A stretch of 37,399 nt of DNA from Nocardioides immobilis (lineage in GTDB: Bacteria > Actinomycetota > Actinomycetes > Propionibacteriales > Nocardioidaceae), in contig NZ_QXGH01000051.1 in NCBI RefSeq assembly GCF_003515065.1, forward strand, positions 1-37,399, in the 5' to 3' direction. Shown one piece after another: positions 8,950-16,825 of the stretch. The stretch's first letter is position 1, and each line of letters begins with the position of its first letter. A program made the translations under genes and the position numbers. Under the pieces are notes generated by a model, which saw only the letters and a program-made list of their open reading frames with translations, ran no database searches and was not told the origin of the DNA.

Positions 8950-10061
8950 GAGTCGGCGTCCCCAAGGAAGTCAAGAACCACGAGTACCGGGTCGCGATCA
9001 CGCCGATCGGCGTGAACGAGCTGGTCGCCCACGGCCACGAGGTCTTCATCGAGACCGACGCGGGCCTCGGCTCCGGTATCCCGAACGAGGAGTACGTCGC
9101 CGCCGGGGCGACGATGCTCCCGACGGCCGACGAGGTCTGGGGCACCGCGGAGATGGTGCTCAAGGTCAAGGAGCCGATCGCGGAGGAGTACCACCGGATG
9201 CGGCCGGGGCTGGTGCTCTTCACCTACCTCCACCTGGCTGCCGACAAGCCGCTCACGGACGAGCTGATCGAGCGTGAGGTCACCGGCATCGCGTACGAGA
9301 CGGTCCAGCTGCCCTCGGGTGCGCTGCCGCTGCTCTACCCGATGTCGGAGGTCGCGGGCTGCCTCGCACCCCAGGTCGGCGCGCACTCCCTGCTCAAGGC
9401 CCAGGGCGGCCGCGGGGTGCTCCTCGGCGGCGTCGGCGGGGTCGCCAACGCCAAGGTCGTCGTGATCGGTGCCGGTGTCGCCGGCCAGAACGCCGCCAAC
9501 ATCGCCCTCGGCATGGGCGCCGACGTCACCCTGCTCGACACCGACCTGGACAAGCTGCGGATGTCGTTCTGGCGCTACAACAACCGCGTCCACGGCCTCG
9601 CGTCCTCCAAGCTCGCCATCGAGCAGCAGGTCACCGAGGCCGACCTGGTCATCGGCGCCGTCCTGATCCCCGGCGCCGCCGCCCCCAAGCTGGTCTCCAA
9701 CGACCTGGTCGCGCAGATGAAGCCCGGCTCGGTGCTGGTCGACATCGCCGTCGACCAGGGCGGCTGCTTCGAGGACACCCGCCCCACCACGCACGCGGAC
9801 CCGACGTACCCGGTCCACAACTCGATCTTCTACTGCGTGGCCAACATGCCCGGCGCCGTCCCGAACACCTCCACCTACGCGCTCACCAACGCGACCCTGC
9901 CCTACGCCGTGGCCCTGGCCGACAAGGGCTGGCAGCGCGCCTGCCGCGACGACCAGTCCCTCGCCCTCGGGCTCAACACCCACGCCGGCAACCTCACCAA
10001 CCAGCCGGTCGCCGACGCCGTCGGCATCGAGGCGATCGCCCTCGCCGAGGCGCTGGCCTGA
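8946..10061 (+). CDS. ald: Alanine dehydrogenase
   Basis: A 371-residue NAD-dependent L-alanine dehydrogenase (alanine to pyruvate plus ammonium, reversible). The N-terminus VRVGVPKEVKNHEYRVAITP is diagnostic. Catalytic residues are in MVLKVKEP (Lys near 74) and TYLHLAADK (His near 95). The Rossmann NAD site is VIGAGVAGQNAANIALGMGA followed by DTDLDKL. The length matches the family exactly. GTG at 8946 overlaps the NUDIX stop, and a TACAGT box upstream suggests an additional, leaderless promoter, so expression could be independent of pyrG. In Streptomyces an ald gene also lies close to pyrG. Confidence 0.96.
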   Translation: MRVGVPKEVKNHEYRVAITPIGVNELVAHGHEVFIETDAGLGSGIPNEEYVAAGATMLPTADEVWGTAEMVLKVKEPIAEEYHRMRPGLVLFTYLHLAADKPLTDELIEREVTGIAYETVQLPSGALPLLYPMSEVAGCLAPQVGAHSLLKAQGGRGVLLGGVGGVANAKVVVIGAGVAGQNAANIALGMGADVTLLDTDLDKLRMSFWRYNNRVHGLASSKLAIEQQVTEADLVIGAVLIPGAAAPKLVSNDLVAQMKPGSVLVDIAVDQGGCFEDTRPTTHADPTYPVHNSIFYCVANMPGAVPNTSTYALTNATLPYAVALADKGWQRACRDDQSLALGLNTHAGNLTNQPVADAVGIEAIALAEALA

Positions 10062-10063
10062 CT

Positions 10064-11038
10064 GTGGCGCCGGGACCGATCGATCGCGCGGTCAGGACCT
10101 ACCTCGACCACCTGAGCATCGAGAAGGGCCTGGCCGCGAACACGCTGTCGTCGTACCGCCGCGACCTGCGTCGCTATCGCGAGTACCTCGACGAGCAGTC
10201 GGTCGCCACCCTCGACGCGGTCACCGAGGCGACGGTCACCGGCTTCCTGATGCGGCTCCGTGAGGGCGACCAGGTCCACCCGCCCCTCAGCGCGTCGTCG
10301 GCGGCCCGGACGGTGGTCGCCGTGCGCGGGTTCCACAAGTTCGCCGTCGCCGACGGGCTCGCGGTCAACGACCCGGCCGCCGCCGTGAAGCCGCCCAGCC
10401 CGGCCAAGCGGCTGCCGAAGGCGCTGCCGCTCTCCGACGTCGAGGCGATCCTGGAGGCGGCGGGCGCACCCGGCACGCCGCTCGCGCTCCGCGACCGTGC
10501 GTTGCTCGAGGTGCTCTACGGCACCGGGGCGCGGATCAGCGAGGCGGTCGGCCTGGATGTCGACGACCTCGAGACCGAGACCGGCACCGAGGCCACGGTG
10601 CTGCTGCGCGGCAAGGGCGGCAAGGAGCGGATCGTGCCGGTCGGCTCCTACGCGCAGGAGGCGGTGTCGGCGTACCTCGTCCGCGGCCGCCCGGCGTTGG
10701 TCTCGACGAGCTCGACCGGCAAGGGGGGCTCGGCAGGCTCGACCACCAGGGCGGGTGCGCTCTTCCTCAACGCCCGCGGTGGACGGCTCTCCCGCCAGTC
10801 GGCCTGGGCGGTGCTGGTGAAGGCAGCGGAGCGCGCCGGAGTCACCAAGGACGTCTCGCCCCACACGCTGCGGCACTCCTTCGCCACCCACCTGCTCGAC
10901 GGTGGGGCCGACGTACGGGTCGTGCAGGAGCTGCTCGGGCATGCCTCCGTCACGACCACCCAGGTCTACACGCTGGTCACGGTCGACAACCTGCGTGAGG
11001 TCTTCGCGACCGCGCACCCCCGGGCCCGCAATGGGTGA
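10064..11038 (+). CDS. xerD: Site-specific tyrosine recombinase XerD with an in-frame repeat insertion
   Basis: A 324-residue tyrosine recombinase that, with XerC, resolves chromosome dimers at dif. The N-terminal SAM-like core-binding domain contains YLDHLSIEKGLAANTLSSYR. Catalytic residues are Arg in GTGARISEAVGL (about 157), Lys in RGKGGKERIVPVG, His and Arg in SPHTLRHSFATHL (about 267 and 270), His in LLGHASVTTTQVYT and the Tyr of that motif (about 302). It is about 10-15 residues longer than usual. The excess falls in the low-complexity STSSTGKGGSAGSTT (about residues 214-228), encoded by a repeat-like DNA insertion. GTG at 10064 lies 2 nt after ald; the stop overlaps the helicase start by 8 nt. 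Vertical synteny argues it is the cellular Xer, not an island integrase. Confidence 0.93.
   Translation: MAPGPIDRAVRTYLDHLSIEKGLAANTLSSYRRDLRRYREYLDEQSVATLDAVTEATVTGFLMRLREGDQVHPPLSASSAARTVVAVRGFHKFAVADGLAVNDPAAAVKPPSPAKRLPKALPLSDVEAILEAAGAPGTPLALRDRALLEVLYGTGARISEAVGLDVDDLETETGTEATVLLRGKGGKERIVPVGSYAQEAVSAYLVRGRPALVSTSSTGKGGSAGSTTRAGALFLNARGGRLSRQSAWAVLVKAAERAGVTKDVSPHTLRHSFATHLLDGGADVRVVQELLGHASVTTTQVYTLVTVDNLREVFATAHPRARNG
10697..10750 (+). repeat. Two REP-like repeat units inserted in frame in xerD
   Basis: TTGGTCTCGACGAGCTCGAC (from 10697) and GGCTCGGCAGGCTCGACCAC (from 10728) share the frame CTCGrCrrGCTCGACC and lie about 10 nt apart. They encode Ser/Thr/Gly-rich linker sequence. Short elements of this kind, GGTCTCGA-rich and GCTCGACC-rich, are in my recollection dispersed in Nocardioides genomes; this was not checked. 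Confidence 0.5.
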
Positions 11039-13565
11039 CGGGAGCGACGCCGCGTACGACCGGGTGCTCGCGTACGCCGAGGAGCGTGGCCTCGAGCTCT
11101 ATCCCCACCAGGAGGAGGCCGTCCTCGAGCTCCTCGCCGGCAACAACGTCGTCCTCGCCACCCCGACCGGGTCCGGCAAGTCGCTGGTGGCGGTCGCCGC
11201 GCACATGGCGGCACTCGCCGACGACCGTGTGTCGTTCTACACCGCGCCGATCAAGGCCCTGGTCAGCGAGAAGTTCTTCGACCTGTGCGAGGTCTTCGGC
11301 GCCGAGGACGTCGGCATGCTCACCGGCGACGTCGCGGTCAACCCGGACGCCCCGATCATCTGCTGCACAGCCGAGGTGCTCGCCAACATCGCGCTGCGCG
11401 AGGGTGACCGGGCCGACGTGGGCCTGGTCGTGATGGACGAGTTCCACTTCTACGGCGAGCCCGGGCGCGGGTGGGCGTGGCAGGTGCCGTTGATCGAGCT
11501 GCCGCAGTCCCAGCACCTGCTGATGTCGGCGACGCTCGGCGACGTCACCGAGCTAGCCGCCGACGTGACCCGGCGCAACGGGCGGGACACGGCAGTCGTC
11601 GACGACGCCGTACGGCCGGTTCCGCTGACGTTCTCGTGGTCGCTGACGCCCCTGGAGGAGACGCTCCAGGAGCTGGTGACCACCGGCCAGGGTCCGGTCT
11701 ACGTCGTCCACTTCACCCAGGCGGCCGCCGTGGAGCAGGCCTCCGGACTGCTCGGGAAGTCGCTCTTCGGCGCCCGACGCGAGGCCAAGGACGCGATCGC
11801 CGAGCGACTGGCGGACGTGCGGTTCGCCTCCGGCTTCGGCAAGACGCTGTCGAAGCTGCTCCGCCGGGGGATCGGGGTGCACCACGCGGGGATGCTGCCG
11901 CGCTACCGGCGACTGGTGGAGCAGCTCGCGCAGGCAGGGCTGCTCACCGTCATCTGCGGCACCGACACCCTCGGCGTCGGGATCAACGTGCCGATCCGGA
12001 CCGTGCTCTTCAGTGGCCTGGCGAAGTACGACGGCCAGCGCCAGCGGGTGCTGAAGTCCCGCGAGTTCCTCCAGATCGCCGGGCGGGCCGGGCGGGCCGG
12101 CTTCGACACCCAGGGCTACGTCGTGGTGCAGGCGCCCGAGCACGTGATCGACAACGAGAAGGCCAAGGCGAAGGTGGCTGCCAAGAACGCCGCGATGAGC
12201 GACGAGAAGCGCGCCAAGCGCGGCTCCAAGGCGCAGCTGAAGAAGCCGCCGCCGGGCACCATCGTGTGGACCGAGCAGACCTTCGACAAGCTGGTGGAGG
12301 GCCGGCCGGAGCCGCTCAAGTCCCAGATGAAGGTCGACAACGCGATGCTGGTCAACGTCGTCTCCCGCGAGGAGGACGCGTTCCCAGTGATGCGGCGGCT
12401 GACGACCGACAACCACGAGGACCGCCGCAGCCAGCTCCGCCTCGCCAAGCGGGCGATCCGGCTCACCAAGAGCCTGCTCGGCTCCGACGTACTGACCCGG
12501 CTCGACGAGGTCGACGGCTTCGGGCGACGCTACGTGCTGACCGAGGCGCTGCCGGCGGACTTCGCGCTCAACCAGCCTCTGTCGCACTTCGCGCTCGCCG
12601 TGCTCGACGTCCTGGACCCGGAGTCCGAGAGCTTCACCTTGGACATGGTGTCGGTGGTCGAGGCGGTCCTCGAGGCACCGCGTCCGCTGCTGATGGCGCA
12701 GCAGCACGCCGCTCGCGGCGAGGCGATCGCGGCGCTCAAGGCCGAGGGCGTCGAGTACGACGAGCGGATGACCCTGATCGAGGGCGTCACCTGGCCCCAG
12801 CCGCTCGCCGACCTGCTCGAGCCGCTCTACGAGACCTACCGCGAGCGGCACCCGTGGCTCTCGCCCGAAGCGCTCGCACCCAAGTCGGTCGTGCGCGAGA
12901 TGTGGGAGCAGGGGATGGGGTTCACCGACCTGGTCTCGCGCTACCAGGTGGCCCGCTCCGAGGGGCTGGTGCTGCGCTACCTCACCGACGCCTACCGGGC
13001 GCTCCGCCAGACCGTGCCGGCCGCCCTGCGGACCGAGGAGCTCGACCTGATCGCCGACTGGCTGGGGGAGACCGTCCGCCAGGTCGACTCGTCGCTGCTC
13101 GACGAGTGGGAGGCGCTGAACGACCCGGACCACGCCGCCCGCGAGGTGCTCGAGCACGCCCCGCCGCCACCGCCACGACCGCTGACCCAGCAGGGCCGGG
13201 TGTTCGACGTGATGGTGCGCAACGCGATGTGGCGCCGGGTCGACCTGGTCGCCCGCGACGACCTCGACGGGCTGGAGGCGTTGGAGGCCGGGCTGTCGGA
13301 CATCGAGGTCACCCGCGAGGACTGGGACCGGGCCATCGAGGCGTACTACGACGAGCACGACCGGGTCCTCACCGACGGCGACGCCCGCGGACCGGACCTG
13401 CTCGCGGTCGACCGCACCGGCGCCGCGTGGCGGGTCGTCCAGACCATCCACGACCCCGCCGGCCACCACGACTGGGTGATCGAGGCCGAGGTCGACCTGG
13501 CTGCGTCGGACGAGGCCGGCGAGGCCGTCGTACGGACGCTGGCGATGTGCCGGCTGGGCGACTGA
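11031..13565 (+). CDS. DEAD/DEAH-box (Ski2-like) helicase with C-terminal DUF3516-type region
   Basis: An 844-residue superfamily-2 helicase. A Q-motif-like LYPHQEEAV precedes Walker A ATPTGSGKS (residues 43-51). Motif II is DEFH (about 136-139) and motif III SATLGD (about 166). Domain 2 has VYVVHFTQAAAVEQA, VHHAGMLPRYRRLVEQLA, GTDTLGVGINVPIRTVLF and motif VI QIAGRAGRAGFD (about 348). Motif II as DExH and the GVHHAGMLP segment place it near Ski2/HelY RNA helicases. After a Lys-rich linker (AKAKVAAKNAAMSDEKRAKRG) come about 400 residues with no second enzyme motif, matching what I know as the DUF3516 region of actinobacterial helicases. Role in RNA metabolism is inferred. The ATG overlaps the xerD stop by 8 nt; alternative starts are not needed. 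Confidence 0.88.
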   Translation: MGDGSDAAYDRVLAYAEERGLELYPHQEEAVLELLAGNNVVLATPTGSGKSLVAVAAHMAALADDRVSFYTAPIKALVSEKFFDLCEVFGAEDVGMLTGDVAVNPDAPIICCTAEVLANIALREGDRADVGLVVMDEFHFYGEPGRGWAWQVPLIELPQSQHLLMSATLGDVTELAADVTRRNGRDTAVVDDAVRPVPLTFSWSLTPLEETLQELVTTGQGPVYVVHFTQAAAVEQASGLLGKSLFGARREAKDAIAERLADVRFASGFGKTLSKLLRRGIGVHHAGMLPRYRRLVEQLAQAGLLTVICGTDTLGVGINVPIRTVLFSGLAKYDGQRQRVLKSREFLQIAGRAGRAGFDTQGYVVVQAPEHVIDNEKAKAKVAAKNAAMSDEKRAKRGSKAQLKKPPPGTIVWTEQTFDKLVEGRPEPLKSQMKVDNAMLVNVVSREEDAFPVMRRLTTDNHEDRRSQLRLAKRAIRLTKSLLGSDVLTRLDEVDGFGRRYVLTEALPADFALNQPLSHFALAVLDVLDPESESFTLDMVSVVEAVLEAPRPLLMAQQHAARGEAIAALKAEGVEYDERMTLIEGVTWPQPLADLLEPLYETYRERHPWLSPEALAPKSVVREMWEQGMGFTDLVSRYQVARSEGLVLRYLTDAYRALRQTVPAALRTEELDLIADWLGETVRQVDSSLLDEWEALNDPDHAAREVLEHAPPPPPRPLTQQGRVFDVMVRNAMWRRVDLVARDDLDGLEALEAGLSDIEVTREDWDRAIEAYYDEHDRVLTDGDARGPDLLAVDRTGAAWRVVQTIHDPAGHHDWVIEAEVDLAASDEAGEAVVRTLAMCRLGD

Positions 13566-13647
13566 CCCCTCCGCCCTCCGACTACGCGTCGGCCGCCATC
13601 CCGCCCATCCCGCGGCCCGACGGTTGCGCGTCGGCGCGGACGCGGAC

Positions 13648-13669
13648 AGGGACGCCTCGTCCCTAGCGT
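13648..13669 (+). promoter_or_regulatory. Promoter of the RTX-like gene: hairpin plus -10 box
   Basis: AGGGAC (13648-13653) and GTCCCT (13659-13664) form an inverted repeat abutting the -10-like TAGCGT (13664-13669), 30 nt upstream of the ATG. The inverted repeat could be an operator. In contrast to many genes here there is a leader with a Shine-Dalgarno. Confidence 0.45.
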
Positions 13670-13699
13670 CGTCCTCACATCGCCGATGGAGGAGCCAGG

Positions 13700-15334
13700 A
13701 TGAAGTACTCGCACGCAGGAGGGGCAGCCGCAGTCGCCTTGGTCGTCGCCTCGATGGGCGCCGTGGCGCCGGCACCGGCGTCGGCGTACGGACCGCCGCC
13801 GTGCTCGGTCCAGATCCCGACACTGACGGGCACTGCTGGCGCCGACACGCTGACCGGGACCGCCGGCCGGGACGTGATCTTCGGGTTCGGCGGCAACGAC
13901 TTCATCACCGGGCTCGGCGGGGACGACCTGCTGTGTGGCGGCGAGGGCGACGACGTCATCGATGACGGGGACGGCAACGACGCGGCGTACGGCGAGGCCG
14001 GGGCGGACCTGCTGATCCAGGGCAACCAGACGGACCCGCGGTACGTCGGCAACGGGGCGGACATCATCGACGGTGGTAGTGACGCGGACACCGTGAGCTA
14101 CGGAGCGCGGCAAGACGGAGTCGTGGTAACCCTGTGGAACGCCACGAACGATGACGGGCTCGAAGCAGACCGCGCCCTGGGTACGCCGAGTGAGAGTGAC
14201 ACCGTGCTTCGGGTCGAGCATGTCGACGGGGGAGCCGGGAATGACCAGATCGAGGGCACTGACGGGCCGAACATGTTGTTCGGGGGAGGCGGTTCCGACA
14301 CGTTCGTGGACGGGGGCGGCGCCGACACCGTGTGGGGCGGCGACGGCGACGACTGGGTCCACCAAGGGGTCACCCCGGATGCCGGTGACCGACTGTACGG
14401 CGACGCCGGGGACGACGGCGTGGCCTACACGCTTCGGACCACGGCCCTCCGGGTCACGATCGACGCCCGCGCGGACGACGGAGCGGTCGGTGAAGGCGAC
14501 GCGGTCCTCACGGAGAGCGTGCTGACGGGATCGGGTAACGACGTCGTGAAGGGCAACGCGGAGGACAACTGGATCGTCACGGGACCCGGCGACGACAAGG
14601 TGTACGACGGCCTCGGCAGCGACAACGTAGACACCCGTGCCGGCGCGGACGTCCTGTACCAGGGGGCGGTGGCAGACCCGGACGACCTTTACTACGCGGG
14701 CAGTGGCCGTGACACGATCAGCTACGCCGCCCGGACGTCGGACGTCACGGTCTTGCTCCACGGACGGGGGAGTGGTGCGACCGGCGAGACTGACCTCATG
14801 TCCGAGGTCGAGAACGCGTTCGGCGGCACTGGCAACGACGTCTTCACCGGCGGTCGGGCACCCACCAGGTTGACCGGTGGTCCCGGCCAGGACACCTACA
14901 ACGGAACGTCCGGCAACGACACCTTCGTCGAGGACCCGACCGACCTGGCTGCCGACATCTTCCACGGCCTCGGTGGCACGGACCTGGTCACCTACGCCCA
15001 GCGCAGTGTCGCGCTGGACGTCTCGCTCGACGGGGTCGCGAACGACGGAGCGTCGGGGGAGTGCGACAACGTCGGCACCGATGTCGAGTACGTCGTCGGC
15101 GGCCCGGCCGGCGACCGGCTGACCGGATCGGGCCTGGCCGACCGGCTCGACGGCGGCCCCGGCAACGACATCCTGACCGGTGGCAACGGAGCCGACCGGT
15201 TCTACGGCAGGGACGGCATGGACACGATCCGTGCCCGCGACGGAGAGCGCGACGTGGTCCTGGACCTCGGTCCGGGCAGCGACCCCGCGCCCCAACGCGA
15301 CGCGTTCGATCCCGACCCGCTCAATTTTCCCTAG
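13700..15334 (+). CDS. Secreted RTX/hemolysin-type calcium-binding repeat protein
   Basis: A 544-residue exported protein. The signal peptide is clear: MKYSHAGG, hydrophobic AAAVALVVASMGAVAPAP, then ASA-Y cleavage near residue 29. Nonapeptide-like Ca2+-binding repeats (GGxGxDxxx) cluster at about residues 48-95 (AGADTLTGTAGRDVIFGFGG, GGDDLLCGGEGDD) and recur throughout. Four longer modules can be aligned, each with an SYxxR-type strand, a DDG/NDG turn and a GGxGNDxxxG end, starting near nt 14087, 14417, 14711 and 14981. No protease, lipase or adenylate cyclase domain is present, so it may be a structural or adhesive surface protein. Strong GGAGGAG (13688-13694) precedes the ATG by 5 nt. It stands alone between two conserved blocks, and looks like a lineage-specific insertion. 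Confidence 0.88.
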   Translation: MKYSHAGGAAAVALVVASMGAVAPAPASAYGPPPCSVQIPTLTGTAGADTLTGTAGRDVIFGFGGNDFITGLGGDDLLCGGEGDDVIDDGDGNDAAYGEAGADLLIQGNQTDPRYVGNGADIIDGGSDADTVSYGARQDGVVVTLWNATNDDGLEADRALGTPSESDTVLRVEHVDGGAGNDQIEGTDGPNMLFGGGGSDTFVDGGGADTVWGGDGDDWVHQGVTPDAGDRLYGDAGDDGVAYTLRTTALRVTIDARADDGAVGEGDAVLTESVLTGSGNDVVKGNAEDNWIVTGPGDDKVYDGLGSDNVDTRAGADVLYQGAVADPDDLYYAGSGRDTISYAARTSDVTVLLHGRGSGATGETDLMSEVENAFGGTGNDVFTGGRAPTRLTGGPGQDTYNGTSGNDTFVEDPTDLAADIFHGLGGTDLVTYAQRSVALDVSLDGVANDGASGECDNVGTDVEYVVGGPAGDRLTGSGLADRLDGGPGNDILTGGNGADRFYGRDGMDTIRARDGERDVVLDLGPGSDPAPQRDAFDPDPLNFP

Positions 15335-15359
15335 GACCCGTCACCCGGCGTGGCGTCGC

Positions 15360-15379
15360 AATGTCGCTGTGTCGACATT
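15360..15379. promoter_or_regulatory. Inverted repeat upstream of parA
   Basis: AATGTCG (15360-15366) and CGACATT (15373-15379) are perfect 7-bp arms around CTGTGT, 70 nt upstream of the parA ATG. It is followed at once by TTGACT (15381-15386), a good -35-like hexamer, though no matching -10 was found. It may be an operator or a ParA-partner binding site. Confidence 0.35.
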
Positions 15380-15449
15380 GTTGACTGGAGTCTCGATCAG
15401 TTCAGGGCGGTGGGGAAGCCGCCCGTGACGCCCCCGAGGTGACGGTTCG

Positions 15450-16469
15450 ATGATGGGTGGGTTCTCCACAGGTTCCAGCGCTCCCGACATGCCGCCTCGG
15501 GCCAGAGTCCCCGAGAGGAACGACGTGTCCGACCTGCTTCCCTTCGCACCACCGACGCCTGCTGCGCCACCGGCCGAGGAGGCGGCCCCCGAGGCCGCAG
15601 CACCGGCTGCACCCGTGGCCTCCGACCTGCCGCTCGGCCCCACCGGCCGCCCGATGCCGGTCCTGCCCGACCCCAAGCCGGTCACCGAGCACGGCCCGGC
15701 CCGCGTCATCTCGATGTGCAACCAGAAGGGTGGGGTCGGCAAGACCACCACCACGATCAACCTCGGCGCCGCCCTGGCGGAGTACGGCCGCCGGGTGCTG
15801 CTGGTCGACTTCGACCCGCAGGGGTCGCTGTCGGTGGGGCTCGGCCTCAACCCGCACGAGATGGAGAAGACGGTCTACAACCTCCTCATGGACCGCACCA
15901 CGCGGCTCGAGGACGTCGTGGTGCCGTCGGGGGTGCCGGGGATGCACCTGCTGCCCTCCAACATCGACCTGTCCGCGGCCGAGGTCCAGCTCGTGCACGA
16001 GGTGGCCCGCGAGCAGACGCTGCAGCGCGTGCTCGCGCCGGCGATCGCGGCGTACGACGTCATCCTCATCGACTGCCAGCCGTCGCTGGGCCTGCTCACG
16101 GTCAACGCGCTGACGGCCTCCGACGGCGTGATCGTCCCGCTCGAGTGCGAGTATTTCGCCCTCCGCGGCGTCGCGCTGCTCAAGAACACGATCGACAAGG
16201 TCCAGGAGCGCCTCAACCCCCGGCTCGAGATCGACGGCGTGCTCGGCACCATGTTCGACGGCCGCACCCTGCACGGGCGCGAGGTGCTCGAGCGGCTCGT
16301 CCAGGCCTGGGGCGACCACGTCTTCCACACGGTGATCCGTCGGACCGTGAAGTTCAGCGACTCCACCGTCGCCGGCGAGCCGATCACCTCGTACGCCTCC
16401 GACTCGGGCGGCGCCGAGGCCTATCGCCAGCTGGCGAAGGAGGTGGCGCTGCGGTGTCTCGACGTGTGA
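15450..16469 (+). CDS. ParA/Soj-family chromosome-partitioning ATPase
   Basis: A 339-residue ParA-type ATPase. The deviant Walker A is NQKGGVGKTTTTINLGAALA with the signature lysine, Walker A' is VLLVDFDPQGSLSVGLG, and Walker B is DVILIDCQPSLGLLTVNAL. The sequence AGEPITSYASDSGGAEAYRQLAKEV near the end is typical. An Ala/Pro-rich disordered N-terminus of about 85 residues precedes the domain. Two starts are possible: ATG 15450 (GAGGTGA 7 nt upstream) and GTG 15525 (GAGAGGA 6 nt upstream, giving a protein of 314 residues). ParA ATPases form ATP-dependent dimers on DNA that position cargo. This is the ParA paralogue adjacent to scpA in actinobacteria (like Rv1708), not the parAB pair near oriC. 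Confidence 0.92.
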   Translation: MMGGFSTGSSAPDMPPRARVPERNDVSDLLPFAPPTPAAPPAEEAAPEAAAPAAPVASDLPLGPTGRPMPVLPDPKPVTEHGPARVISMCNQKGGVGKTTTTINLGAALAEYGRRVLLVDFDPQGSLSVGLGLNPHEMEKTVYNLLMDRTTRLEDVVVPSGVPGMHLLPSNIDLSAAEVQLVHEVAREQTLQRVLAPAIAAYDVILIDCQPSLGLLTVNALTASDGVIVPLECEYFALRGVALLKNTIDKVQERLNPRLEIDGVLGTMFDGRTLHGREVLERLVQAWGDHVFHTVIRRTVKFSDSTVAGEPITSYASDSGGAEAYRQLAKEVALRCLDV

Positions 16470-16825
16470 GCCTGCCGACTGCCGACGACCTCTTCCGCCC
16501 GACCTCCGACCCCGCCGCCGACGCGCCGGCGGCGAGGAAGGGACGCGTCCGCGCCGTACCGGACGCGCCCGCTGAAGGCGGCGCCGCGGAGCCGGCCGCC
16601 GAGAAGCGGCCGTCCGGCCGGATCCGGCACGACGAGAAGATGACGGTCTACGTCACCTCCGAGGAGCTGGTGGAGATCGAGCAGGTCCGGCTGGCGCTCC
16701 GCGGCGGGCACGGGCTCGCCGTCGACCGCGGCCGGCTGGTGCGCGAGGCAGTGAGCCTGGTGCTGGCCGACTTCGAGGCTCACGGGGAGGACTCCGCGCT
16801 GGTCAGGCGACTGCGTGAGTCATGA
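16454..16825 (+). CDS. Small protein with a ribbon-helix-helix-like C-terminus, possible ParA partner
   Basis: A 123-residue protein between parA and scpA. The first 60 residues are Ala/Pro-rich and charged, probably disordered. The rest, HDEKMTVYVTSEELVEIEQV then RLALRGGHGLAVDRGRLVRE and AVSLVLADF, has a short beta strand followed by two helices, as in ribbon-helix-helix DNA-binding proteins. It is not a recognised named family member to me. GTG at 16454 is chosen because AGGAGG (16438-16443) is 10 nt upstream; GTG 16466 would give a GTGA overlap but poorer spacing. It overlaps parA by 16 nt and scpA by 11 nt, so it is part of the operon. Role as a centromere-like DNA-binding partner of ParA is an inference. 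Confidence 0.7.
   Translation: MSRRVSLPTADDLFRPTSDPAADAPAARKGRVRAVPDAPAEGGAAEPAAEKRPSGRIRHDEKMTVYVTSEELVEIEQVRLALRGGHGLAVDRGRLVREAVSLVLADFEAHGEDSALVRRLRES

Noticed and set aside
10064..11038. XerD as an integrase of a nearby mobile element
   Set aside because: It sits in the conserved block downstream of ald and overlaps the helicase; no att repeats are near it.
11553..13823. Very long open frame on the minus strand opposite the helicase
   Set aside because: High GC leaves few stops in antisense frames. The peptide is rich in Arg, Gly, Val and His with no motif, while the plus-strand product is a clear helicase.
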